Shown piece by piece: positions 11,851-22,508 of a stretch of 64,000 nt of DNA (position 1 is the first letter of the stretch; each line of letters starts with the position of its first letter). The notes under the pieces are model-generated. The model saw nothing but the letters and a program-made list of their open reading frames with translations. It had not been told where the DNA came from and did no database searches. The DNA lies in the NCBI GenBank assembly GCA_030374765.1, contig JARGXX010000068.1:3534001-3598000 (forward strand), read 5' to 3'. The position numbers were made by a program, and so were the translations under genes. The stretch is from Agarophyton chilense. Taxonomy: Eukaryota; Rhodophyta; Florideophyceae; Gracilariales; Gracilariaceae.

Positions 11851-12885
11851 CTATTGGGTTCCTGATGTTCGTGAAGACCCATCCCCAATACTTTCTTGCG
11901 AACTAATTGAAGCGGTTGGCGTCAGCTGAGGCATACCGGAAGCCCCTGATAGAACAGAAACAGCGGACTTTCCATTGCTCATCGTGTTCCGGTTGACGTC
12001 GCGTTTCCCTTGAGCACACAATTCGCGTTCCAGTCTGCGCCTTTGTAGTCTAAGGTGTCGCCTTCGATTTGTTTTTGCGTAAATCTTGCACTGAGCAGAT
12101 AATGGACACATTCTCTGGCAGTGCGGACATATCCATCTATCTTCAAGAAGATTATTCAGCGCACCATCATGAACCTGTTTGATCATGCTCCTGTTCCGCA
12201 CGGCACTCTCCCACTCATCCATCATCCCATGTTTTTCAAAACACTTTTGACAAACAGCTTTTCTGCAGACCGAATTGATCACGTTGGAGCACGGGACAAG
12301 TATGACTTGCTCTCTAGATCGCACACAAATATGGCAAAACTTGGATGATTGAGTAACTTTCTTTTCTTGCTTGGCAGACAAACCTCGGGAAGAAATTTTC
12401 TTTCTCTTGGTCCCTCTTGATCCTTTCGCTTCTCTTTGAGGAGGGCGAATGTCAGCAAGAGTCAGAGAGCGCCGTCTGGTGTAAGCGTTCTCTTTCAAAT
12501 CAATTATTTGACCTGGTGCCGATGCAAAAGAAGGCAAGGCGTCTGTCTGGCGAAAGGAGTTGAGACTGAGTCTGTTGATTGTTTCAGTATCGGTTTCTGG
12601 TCTTGGAATTTCAAGGTATGAAACGAGTTCATTCGAAACCATTTCCAATGCGCAATCCAAATTCGCAAGAGGAGAGGACATCTGCTTCAAGAGACCTTCG
12701 TAAGCACTTCCTTCATCCAAGATGGGTAGTGTCATCGATGATCGAGCTGTAGAAGTGGCCGATGAGCAAAGGCTTCGGTCAATTGAATCCGATACATCTC
12801 TCAGGCCAGATCCATCATCCTCTCCGAGTCCTTGGGATGAAATGAGTTCCGAAAGTGGCTGAGAAACCTCCCCTATGCGAACCAT
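11851..12885 (-). CDS. zf-4CXXC_R1 domain protein (CDCA7-like zinc finger)
   Basis: The 344-residue single-exon protein starts at ATG 12885. Residues 1-180 are low-complexity, Ser-rich and probably disordered, ending in a basic GTKRKK patch that could be a nuclear localisation signal. Residues 184-266 form a cysteine-rich module: CHIC at 184-187, further Cys including CQKCF, then CPHC at about 253-256 and CPLSAQCKIYAKTNRRRH. This is the pattern of the 4CXXC_R1 zinc finger of CDCA7 / R1 repressor-type nuclear proteins, which bind DNA in chromatin complexes. The distal cysteine cluster is shorter than in animal CDCA7, so methyl-DNA recognition cannot be assumed. The C-terminus is Ser/Thr-rich. 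It is followed on the same strand by no close partner; eIF3c lies 1.1 kb upstream on the same strand. Confidence 0.75.
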   Translation of the reverse strand: MVRIGEVSQPLSELISSQGLGEDDGSGLRDVSDSIDRSLCSSATSTARSSMTLPILDEGSAYEGLLKQMSSPLANLDCALEMVSNELVSYLEIPRPETDTETINRLSLNSFRQTDALPSFASAPGQIIDLKENAYTRRRSLTLADIRPPQREAKGSRGTKRKKISSRGLSAKQEKKVTQSSKFCHICVRSREQVILVPCSNVINSVCRKAVCQKCFEKHGMMDEWESAVRNRSMIKQVHDGALNNLLEDRWICPHCQRMCPLSAQCKIYAKTNRRRHLRLQRRRLERELCAQGKRDVNRNTMSNGKSAVSVLSGASGMPQLTPTASISSQESIGDGSSRTSGTQ

Positions 12886-14022
12886 TCGCTTTTGGTATTA
12901 TTCCGGATTGCTTGATCGCTTTGAAAGCAAAGCGAACGGTTCCTATGAGCGATCAGTTGAACGTTCTGTGTTCGTAAAGGAGAGAGTGGAAACGAAGCGA
13001 TTCAGACTGAATGCCCAACGTCACTTAACTTTAAAAGACCAAGACGCTTAAACCTTTATAAATAAACCTGCTCCGAGCAGGAACGAACACGGGCAGTCTC
13101 ACGGCCTTACCCCATGTAGAAACAAAGATGACGTTTCAAGAAGCGAGGCAAATTGCTCGAATGATGGTATTGAGGTTTGATTTATCGTTGATATCTTACG
13201 TAATAAATGACGTATATTTTCACGGTTGATATCTCACAGCTTCCGTCTTATGTTCGCGTACGAAGCAACATTCAAATTGGCCCGAAGGCATTATGAGTTT
13301 TGCTATGGGCTTCCGTAATTTCATCTAGTGCAAGGTCAATATTTTATCTCCAGTAGCACACCTAATGGGTCGCATCAGATTGTGGAATCCGTAGGGAAAT
13401 GTGAAAAGCTTCTGCTCAGATTGTATCTATCATAGGGCCTTAAACACAATATTTTACAGCCCCTGGATTCGTTTCGAAAGTGTGGATTCGTTTGTCCCAA
13501 TGCATGGGTCACCTGTCATGTCGCGAAAGGGCGTTCTGGGCATCAATTGATATTACATTTGATTTGACGCGAAGATTTGGGGCTGAAATATGTAATGCCG
13601 TAGAACACAACACCTGGCTTTATTATGCGTTCGAGGCCAAGAAAACGCGGATTGCTTTTTCGAGGCATGCTGATATGGCGCGGCCCATACGGGTTAATTG
13701 TTTTCATGATGGGAGAGCAACTTCATTGTTCAGCATGGATTCGTTTAGCCAGTCAATAAAATGTCGCATTCAATTAGAGGAAGAAATTGCACCTGCAATA
13801 CTGCTTCGCCGAACCCATGTCTTCACCATGAACGTTCGAAACTTCTCAGTATAATAGTGTGAAGAGAAATTTGGTTTAAATGGAAGATTATTGTTTGGTG
13901 TTTACGAGTAGAACATCCGGCTCATCGGTGGAGCTCAAGGTACGACAGTAGTGTCAGATGTCAAATGTCCGATACAGAGCTGCATAGTCCCCCGTTCCTA
14001 GGAATCCGTCCCACCCTTTTCA
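12886..14022. other. intergenic between eIF3c and the zinc-finger gene
   Basis: It should contain the promoter of the zinc-finger gene (right of 12885) and the 3' end of eIF3c. A plus-strand ORF at 13480-13854 (124 codons) has no recognisable motif and I do not call it a gene. The sequence is not obviously repetitive. Confidence 0.4.
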
Positions 14023-16815
14023 TTAATACGCGCGACCCTTGGCAGCTACATCCAGAACATCTCGGGGACGCAGATGACCGAAACCAGTCTTTCCTCTTTT
14101 CATACCACGCCCACCTTGTTTCCATTCGCTCTTCCCGCGATCGTCGTCTTTCCGATCGTTTCTATCGATGCCACCATTCCTTGAGTCCATTAATTTCTCA
14201 TTGTTCTCAGTCATATTCGCTACTTTTGACGCCAGTTGCAATGCAAGAGACTGCAGGCGGCTCGGTTCCGTTCTTCTCATAACGATGCTAGCTGTCGGTT
14301 GATCCCAACTTGCTCGCATTTCCAAGTTTATGATCATTTTTGATAGAACAGAGTGCACCTTGGCGGGGGGCAAACCAAACAGTGCAGACAATTGTCTTGT
14401 TGACATTGAGTCAAAGTACGATGAATAGCTCAGCGAAAATGTTCGTAACGCTTCCACCTTCAGAAGTTCCTTGAGCCGTTCTTTTGTCTGTGTTCGAGTC
14501 GACAACGTCAGCGCCTTCCAAGAACGTATGCCACAAATATAATTAAACGCACCACTCCAATCTCCTCGCATCAAACAGCGGGTCGCTGCCATCACAAAGT
14601 CTCTGGTGTTCTCTGGAGGACCTGGAAATGCTTGCTTCATAGAGTTCCGCAAGAAATACTGAAACGATTTAGACACCGGCCATCGCCTTACATCACCACG
14701 AGCTTTGCTGAGGGCCATAGCTGGAACTTCTAGAAGCATGGCGGAAGTCAGGTGAGCAGTCTCGATGAAGTCCAAATTGATGTGCATATGATATGGTATT
14801 TGTCGCCTTGCTTCTGCTTTCTCCTGTTCAGGGGTCTTCTCGTAACCACGTTGCTGAGCGATCCCTTGGGCAAGGAGTTCCTTCATTCGTGACAACCCGC
14901 CGCCACCACCTCCGTAACTCGGGGAGCAGAGTTCTTGCAGACATGCATGTGCTTCCCACGGCTTACCTGTTCTGAAAGCACACAAACCAAGTTGAGTCAT
15001 TGCACGGTTGAACATGACCTGTAGAGGAATATCTGAGTCGGCGATTGTTTCTTGTAGATGAGACATTAACAACATGTCACGCGCAGCAAAGAATCGGTTT
15101 TCCAAGGCATGTTTGTAGATATGCGCGAGCATCACCATGGACTTGGCGCGATCATCTCCATATCGGTAAACCAAAGCAGCAAGTTCGGTCAAAGTCCTAT
15201 CTGACGCCTTCCGCCCGGACAATTCTTGAACTCTGCTGTTCAACTCTTCACTCTTGTAATACATGTGTACGACCCTTCGAGCCGCCACACGTGCAGCACG
15301 AGATCGAAGAGCATTGAGTCGAGTTTCCTCCGGATCTTGCTTCGACTCCTCACGTTCTGCTGCGTTCTCGAAATACGATTGCACCTCAGAGGCTAAATCT
15401 AACAAGATTACTTCGTCCTTCAATCTCTCGACGTACTCGGGAGCGTAGGCGTCAGTATGCTGCCATGCACGAAATAATTCTTCATCGAACCTTTCAAAGT
15501 TGGATACGACATCTCCGCGAACAATTATCTGACCTTCCGCATCCACTTCCGTTTTTTTCACTTGTTCCTCAGCAGCAGTCGGTACTGCCATTCCGACGAG
15601 AGTCTCACCAGCAGGATCGACAATTTCGCCGGTGCCAGTGCCTTTCAAAATGATACTTGGATCCTCACCCTGTTCGTCAGCCTCATCTGAAAAGCGAATA
15701 CCAGGGAACTGTTCACGCGCCAATACCATCACCTTTCGTGCATCCCCAACGGCAGAACGCCATAGCTCGGCAGGCATGAACAGTTTTGCAGCCGGTATAC
15801 CATCAAATTTTGCAGATATGAGGTGAAGCATAACTTCTATGCACTGTCTAGGGCTCTTCGAACACGGAAGTAAAGATTCTATCAGAGAAATTTGCTCCAT
15901 ACGATTGGTTCCCTTTCTGCCACGTGCTTTGAGAATCTCCAGCATCTTGGTGTCGACCGATTCTTCGTTCATTTCTTCGGGTTTGAATGTTTCGCGAATA
16001 ACACTTTTGGCACGCGTGACAGTTGTGAAACCATCGTCATCTTCAGCATCGGCTTCGGCACCGGCATCGATTTCCTTCGTCTTTTTCTCCTTCCGGGTCT
16101 TTGCACTGCTGGTTGCGATTTCACTCTTATCCTTCTTGATCCACATGGATATTGTACCACCCCTATTCCCATCGTCCGAGTCAGAAGAAACAGAAGAATC
16201 GTCGGTGTCTGACATATCATCGTCGAGGTTGGCATCATCATCTTCAGAGGAATCTTCGGAGTCCGATTGTTCCTCGGGCATGTCGTACAGGGAAGGGGCA
16301 CCCGTGGCACGCAGCAGATCAATCTCCTTCTCATAGAGACGGTTATTTTTCGGTACCTTCAAATTCATGCGGTTCAAACTCTTGGAGTTGGTTTTGCTGA
16401 GTTTGGGCTTGTCCTTCATGGTCTCGGCGATAAAGTCCTCAATAGTGATGATGGCTCGAACATATATCTCAGGAACAGGGGGCTTTTTTCCGCTGACCAT
16501 ATCAGTTTTCATAATCTTTTTGAGAGCGTCATTAAGCTGGTCAAAGTCCTCTTGCAACTTTGACCAATCCATATTCTTCATATGACTCTTGACGTTATTA
16601 GCAGTGGCGACTAAGGCATTGTGGCGCCGATCTTTAGCAGGGAGAATTACCCTCTTCTCATCATCTTCATCAGAATCGCTGTGGAGAAAACGAGATCTTC
16701 CAACGCCACCGACTGTCGTACGCGCGGCTGTGACACCAACACCGTCGTCGGACGACGAAGACTCCGACTCGCTTGACGACGAAAAATCGTCTTCATCGCG
16801 GAAGAAGCGCGACAT
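14023..16815 (-). CDS. EIF3C: eukaryotic translation initiation factor 3 subunit C
   Basis: The frame opens at 16854, but the ATG at 16815 gives the usual eIF3c N-terminus (MSRFFRDEDDF followed by a Ser/Asp/Glu-rich stretch), so I prefer it: 930 residues, close to the family length. The acidic, disordered N-terminal part, which in other eukaryotes contacts eIF1 and eIF5, is followed by the helical eIF3c core and by the family landmark HMHINLDFIETAHLTSAMLL near residue 675. A PCI domain follows at about residues 720-840 (FDSMSTRQLSALFGLPPAKV). The tail is basic and Gly/Arg-rich. The protein is a core subunit of eIF3, which assembles the 43S pre-initiation complex in the cytosol. The gene is intact and intronless. 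Confidence 0.95.
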   Translation of the reverse strand: MSRFFRDEDDFSSSSESESSSSDDGVGVTAARTTVGGVGRSRFLHSDSDEDDEKRVILPAKDRRHNALVATANNVKSHMKNMDWSKLQEDFDQLNDALKKIMKTDMVSGKKPPVPEIYVRAIITIEDFIAETMKDKPKLSKTNSKSLNRMNLKVPKNNRLYEKEIDLLRATGAPSLYDMPEEQSDSEDSSEDDDANLDDDMSDTDDSSVSSDSDDGNRGGTISMWIKKDKSEIATSSAKTRKEKKTKEIDAGAEADAEDDDGFTTVTRAKSVIRETFKPEEMNEESVDTKMLEILKARGRKGTNRMEQISLIESLLPCSKSPRQCIEVMLHLISAKFDGIPAAKLFMPAELWRSAVGDARKVMVLAREQFPGIRFSDEADEQGEDPSIILKGTGTGEIVDPAGETLVGMAVPTAAEEQVKKTEVDAEGQIIVRGDVVSNFERFDEELFRAWQHTDAYAPEYVERLKDEVILLDLASEVQSYFENAAEREESKQDPEETRLNALRSRAARVAARRVVHMYYKSEELNSRVQELSGRKASDRTLTELAALVYRYGDDRAKSMVMLAHIYKHALENRFFAARDMLLMSHLQETIADSDIPLQVMFNRAMTQLGLCAFRTGKPWEAHACLQELCSPSYGGGGGGLSRMKELLAQGIAQQRGYEKTPEQEKAEARRQIPYHMHINLDFIETAHLTSAMLLEVPAMALSKARGDVRRWPVSKSFQYFLRNSMKQAFPGPPENTRDFVMAATRCLMRGDWSGAFNYICGIRSWKALTLSTRTQTKERLKELLKVEALRTFSLSYSSYFDSMSTRQLSALFGLPPAKVHSVLSKMIINLEMRASWDQPTASIVMRRTEPSRLQSLALQLASKVANMTENNEKLMDSRNGGIDRNDRKDDDRGKSEWKQGGRGMKRGKTGFGHLRPRDVLDVAAKGRAY

Positions 16816-19800
16816 GTTGCTACAAACTTCGATGTACGTGTTCGAATTGGGCAACTAGACCGCAGAGTCGTTGACGATGAGGATCAATGCTGCGAAAACG
16901 ACCGCTTGCTTCGTGCCGCTTTGAAAGAGGACGTTTGATCGCTCGCTACGTGAGAGAGAGATGCCCAAGACCAAAGTGTACTATATTCCACGTGTTCTTG
17001 TTGCCACTATACAGCTTTCAAATCCAGTTCGAATGGGCTCAATACGAATTTACACGACGTAATTGAAGTGGGAAAAGGATTGACCTATAACCAATTAACA
17101 TCCAGAAGCCATTTCAACAGTCTCCAACTGTACGTTATTTAAAAACCAGACATGTACAGAAAGGCAGCAATCTACAAACCCTTAAAGCAAGGCCAAAACT
17201 CAAACTCTTTGTAACGCAGCTCCTTTTAATGTGGCTTTGGGAACGCAAATTGGACTGAAATTCTTAATTGTTTCTTCGTTGATATCGAGCTGTATCGCTT
17301 CTTCAACAATGCTGCCCTGGGCGGAAAAGCCTCTACCTCAGACACTTTTGTTCGTTTCCTTCTATTTTTGCGAGCGTTTCTCAGCCCAAAGCACGAGCTT
17401 TTCAAAAAGCCTATGACAGATGCAAATCAGCGCTGTAGTCCAGCGTAACAGATAAAACACTTACAATGAACTGCGTCTTCGCAAACCCACAATCCGATTC
17501 TAAACGGCTTTTTAATCGGGAAGAGTGAAATTAAACCTCCCACAACTCCAAAATGCCGTTCTACTTTTTAAATACAGTTCATGCGAGTATCCAAAACGTT
17601 TTTGATTACTTCTGTAAAGCACGATCAACACTGCGAACACACTAGAACAAATAGTGTGATATTCGTTCTGAAAACAAACAATTGTGCCCTCATGATATAC
17701 GCATAGATTTTGAGCCACTCGGCAGATCTGCAATGTTCACAAAAGAAGAAAAAAAGACCATATCGTCCATTACTTAGCATCTTGTCCTTCAAAGAACTCT
17801 TTTAACACTATTTTGTCTTCAGCAAATTGTGAAGTACTTTGCCGAACTTTTTCTTTGATCCCGCTGCAAACACATTTCGTTTGTAACTTGTACATAAAGC
17901 AAATTATAGGTTCAGTACTTCTTTCGACGCCATGCTGTGATTTGTTCTGCTTGGTCTTCCAAAACGATGGCGCTTTATATCACAAAGTCGCCGTTGGAAC
18001 TCATATATGAATATTTAGGCCGATGAGAAGTTATGAAGCCGGGTTCCGCATGAGATGCATGAAGCATCAATTCCCTGAGTTCTGAACTATAAATTTGTTT
18101 TCATTTTACTGTAAGGGATGAAGCTTGTACCGTGGTCTGCCAACTACTGCTCTCTCTCAGGGCAATCGGTATAAGACGAAAACGGTGGTCTCACTTTACT
18201 CTCAAGAACAGCGACAGCGTCCTGGTACTATCTAGATCTGGAGTGTACGTGTGCTGTGTGTGTGCGGTCTGGCACGGAGGATACCTCCATTTCAGTTTCA
18301 ATTTTTTTGTGACTGGCTTGGCAGTAAATAACGTTGCATCTGTTATTCTTTTCCCGAGACGCGAACTTCGCGTTCTCGGAATGCTATTCTAGGCGTCCAA
18401 AACAGACGAACTAGAATGGATAGAAAACCCATAAATTTTTTCATTTTTGCATTTCCATGTTTTCTCAGAATAACTTCACTCATTCAAAGTTGCTTGTTTT
18501 TAGGGAAACTAAACTAACACAAAACTGCATAATTCAAAATTGTAAAAGCCCCAATCAGGTGTGCGTAGTAAATCATTGAGGTTGTATTTCAATATTTTGT
18601 TACCCTCACCCATGTTCACGTAATAGTAATTGAAACCGGGCAAGAGCAATGAATATCTAAATAGGAATACAAATCTCGCACATTGGCGGTACACAGCCAA
18701 AATCTCATTTCCCTAAAAAGCAGAAGTTGGTGCCGGTAGTCCGTCTCGACTTCTTCCCACAGCCTTGGATTATGTGAACTACATGCTCCAGAACTCTTTC
18801 CATATAATTATCATCGCAGCCCACGCGCCATAACATCTACGTTCCACTTCTTGTTTTCCCTTCTTCCGCCTCAAGGCGCCCCCGCTTTCCACACTTTTCC
18901 TCGCTGTTGCTTCTCCCGTTGCTCATTTTTTTGCCGGCACCACCCCTATTATACAGCGTCACAAACGCAAGTGTCCTCACAGGCTCTCCTCCAAAAAATG
19001 AACGCCTCCACCAGCCATGAACTACTTCTCCCCACGCATAAAGTGTGCCATTCTGGATGCACCTGGGTTCGACCTTTCGAAATACTACGAAGTCGCGATG
19101 CGACATTCATAAGCTATTGGTTGGACGATACTCGGTTACGAGAAGTTTTGAGAAGAATAACTTCATGGAAGGGTTTGGACAGGATAAATTTAATTAGGTA
19201 ATGTATTTAGTGTACACTGTAGGGTGCCATCACGACATATTTTATTTGGTATTATTTAGATAATTTTGTAGTGGCCCGCCACGTGTTTGCAGTACTGTAC
19301 ATTTCTTGCTTTGCCTATTGGCACATCAAAGGGTGCAAGGCCCAGGTGAGAACGTCGAGAGGCCAACCAACAACCAACCAACCTAAGCACCATCATGGTG
19401 AGTCCTAGAAATCCTAAAGTGTTTTACCACAAAGGGGCACCTATAGTATCAGTTCTTAGCCGTTCTGAGCTTTAGCTCTTGTTCCGAGAATACCCTCTAC
19501 TGTTGCACGTTCACCGCCTTTTTTCTACAGTTTTCTGAGTGTGTGTGTTGTTTCTTTATTAATTTCTTTACTGTTACCTGGTTATTTGTGTTATCACAAG
19601 GTTTGTCGAGCCGATCTCGTGTGCAATACGTACCGTCGCATCTTTTCATTCGCCTCGTGAATATACATACTATCCTCATTGTTCAGGCACACCTGGCTAC
19701 TTTCCGCCCACTCTCTTCTTACCTAAGAACCGTCGCGCGCAAGGCGAAACGGGCTCTTCGCCGCTATTTCTGCGGATACCCACTGCACCGAGACCTCTAC

Positions 19801-20208
19801 AGTCTTCGGTGGGATAACACATAAATTGGTCTCCTGACTTACAAAGAAGTACACCTATGTGTGGAATACTGGTCGCTTGGACCGGAAATATCGTGTTTCG
19901 CACGTTCGAATGATCCTCGTTCGATTTTCGTGCGTTATAATGAGATCAGTGAACTGAATCTTGAACCTTCATCACGAAATCTACATTGTCAGAAGACAGT
20001 TGGAACCGGATCTAACCGTTCGCCACGTTAGTCGGTCAACCCGAATATTAGTTGTGAATCTTCACTGTTTGTTTGTTCTATTTGCTAGAAGTTTCTATTG
20101 TTCTCGATATTGGTTGTATCGATCGCGATATATATATTGGTTTCATTGAGAAATTATGTTTGCGTCTTTCGCATTATTTATCTGGATTTCCAGTGATAAC
20201 TTGACGCC
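16816..20208. other. long AT-rich intergenic stretch and 5' flank of element 2
   Basis: The left part holds the eIF3c promoter. No ORF above about 116 codons and no motif is recognisable between 16.9 and 19.2 kb. From about 19.2 kb to the gag start at 20209 the sequence probably contains the 5' LTR and leader of chromovirus element 2. Its 3' counterpart is not present in the window, so the LTR cannot be delimited and no primer-binding site could be assigned. Confidence 0.4.
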
Positions 20209-22335
20209 ATGCTGACAAGAAGCCGACCGGATTCGGATAGAAGTGAGTCCGCGGCACCCCGCATAGACACTTCTACAGAGGCTGGCAACCGCCTATATCG
20301 CCAGGCGAAGAAGAAGTCGAAATCGACAGGAAACGCAGTTGTACCTTCCGAAGTTCCGACGACGATCGCTCTCGAGGCTATTACCTCATCTAAACGTGAT
20401 ATAATGGAAGTTGCATCCTTGCGAGGTGAATTACAGCAACTCCGTGCGGAATCTGCGACGCAGAAGATCCGTCTGGAGGAGATGTAAGGTCAAGTTAACT
20501 TGTTAAAATCGTCATTAGAGACGTTAAGAAGGGAGCACACGGCTCTGAAGGATCGAAATCTAGACACGCATTGGATTGCAGAGACTATTCGGACAATCTG
20601 AGAAGATCTAAATCAATTGCTAGAAGAGCAAGAAAATGCCACAGGGGTTACTGTCGAGGAGGTCCTCTCACGTGTAAACCCTCGCTTAGAGGGATTGGAC
20701 ACTGCGTTGAATGCACCGTTGCAAATTCCGCACCCGGAAGTACAGGAGGTGGGACTCATCGTTGCTGATGCGCGGTCGCGCAAGAACGATTCGAAGAAGT
20801 TGAAGTACAGAAGTTATCTTAAAGAGGCTCTAAATCCAGAAAACTCGCAAGAAGTCATGACACCGATATAGACGAAGATGATTCCGAGTATACGGATTCC
20901 GATAGTTCGGATATGGACGATCCCGAGAATCGAAGTCCATCTTCTGATGATACCTCCAGCGAGGAGGACACTAGCCGTTCGAGAAAGAAAAGAATTGGTA
21001 GCTCACTACTGTTCTGCAAGAAGGGACCTCCATACAAGATTCTGAAAACGCTTTCGTGTACAAACCCGATTTACAGGAAGATTACGAATTATCGTGTATA
21101 TAGGCTCAAAGTCCGAAAGGGTAAGCGAACAGGTCTTGAGACAGCCAAAGTGAAAGATCACACTAAGCGTTTGAAGATCGGCCTCGATGGTCTTACTCTT
21201 TCTGGGAAGGATCCCATTCTTATATTTGTATTTCTCAATCGCTTTGTAGTCGAAGCCAACACGCTGAGGATGAGTGAAGCTCAAGCATTCGTGTGGCACT
21301 TACAAAATTATTGGGTGGATTTGCATTGGAGCAATACCGTGCCGTGAGTGGTTCACTTACCGTCGATGAAGGTGGAGTCACCAGTTGGGCCAAAACCGTG
21401 CAGTACCTGCTGCGTAGTTACGCAACGTCTGATGCGATTCGTGAAGCTATTCTGAATCTCAGAGATATTACCCAGAAGCCTGGAGAAAAGGAGGTTTTGT
21501 ACAGTTCAAGACTGTATAATGCAGCTACACGCTGTGGAAATGTCCATTCTACGGACGAGAAGATGACACTCTTTTTCGATGGACACGATCCGACTATCAA
21601 ACCATTGGTAGACCGTCATCGGGAGAAGCACTCGAGAATCTGTTTTCTGGAAGTAGTGTATTATGAACAGGCTGAAAGTGAAGCCGTTCGCGCTCGTCGT
21701 GGAGGTGGAACACATCGTTAAGGGACATATCCAGTTGCTAACAGGGATATAAAAGGACCTATCAAGCGAGGCAAGGTTTTGCATCTGGAGTCACCAGAGG
21801 AATCACGCATTTAGACCATTTCGCCTCATGATGCCAGCTATACTGGGGAAGAGGCAGTTAATTATCTGGATGATCCAGATTGGTCGGTGCCTACTACGGA
21901 TTTGCCGTCAACTGATTCCATGTGAAATTTGATATATTGGCTATTGAGCCACGCCGTTATCCTTACGGAAGGAGTCCGATGGTCCCGCCAGCGGGTGAAT
22001 TTACTTCTCAGAAGCCTGGTTGGGTGGATACCCGTGGTACAGAACAGCCACAGCTGAGGTTGAACAGGGACGGCCTGATATGTTATGGGTGCTATGGAAG
22101 ACATCATTTGTCGTCAGAGTGCACTTTGCGCTTTACACAGGTACATCGAGTAATCTCGAACTATGAAGCTCTACCGGATCAAGAACGAACCCGTGTACCG
22201 GAACAACCATATTGGAAGGCCAAGGCTTTGGGACTTGCGGATATGATACGCAGAACATTTGCGAGAGCTCAGAACTCTGAAAGATCACAGGGTTCAGCCC
22301 CAGAAGTACAGAGGAACGCCGATGTGGCGAGGTAG
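20209..22335 (+). pseudogene. gag, element 2 (fragmented)
   Basis: Five fragments in more than one frame align along the intact gag of element 3: a Ser/Asp/Glu-rich stretch and a KKRIG patch near 20900-21000, a capsid-like region (21060-21720) with SEAQAF, VQYLLRSYAT and CGNVHST motifs, and a C-terminal zinc knuckle at about 22078-22125 (C-x2-C-x4-H-x4-C, all ligands kept). Several stops and shifts make it non-coding as a whole. The start at 20209 (ATGCTGACAAG) parallels the gag start of element 3. Confidence 0.75.
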
Positions 22336-22508
22336 AAACCCGAGTCATCGGGAAATTATGTGAGGGAGCCCTCAGGGGGTCGGGTGGATTCAAACCCACC
22401 ATACCGATCGAGGTACCGACATTGCCCTGCTCCCGGTAATTTAAACCGAAGGTCCTACTGAGACTAGGGAGATCTTCGAATGTCGGAAACTATGTACAGT
22501 TTGACTGT

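Noticed and set aside
15839-16336. 165-codon plus-strand ORF
   Set aside because: It is the antisense shadow of the acidic N-terminal part of eIF3c.
22380-22410. B-box-like GGTTTGAATCC on the minus strand within element 2
   Set aside because: No A box at a usable distance and no acceptor stem; it lies between gag and pol and looks like chance.
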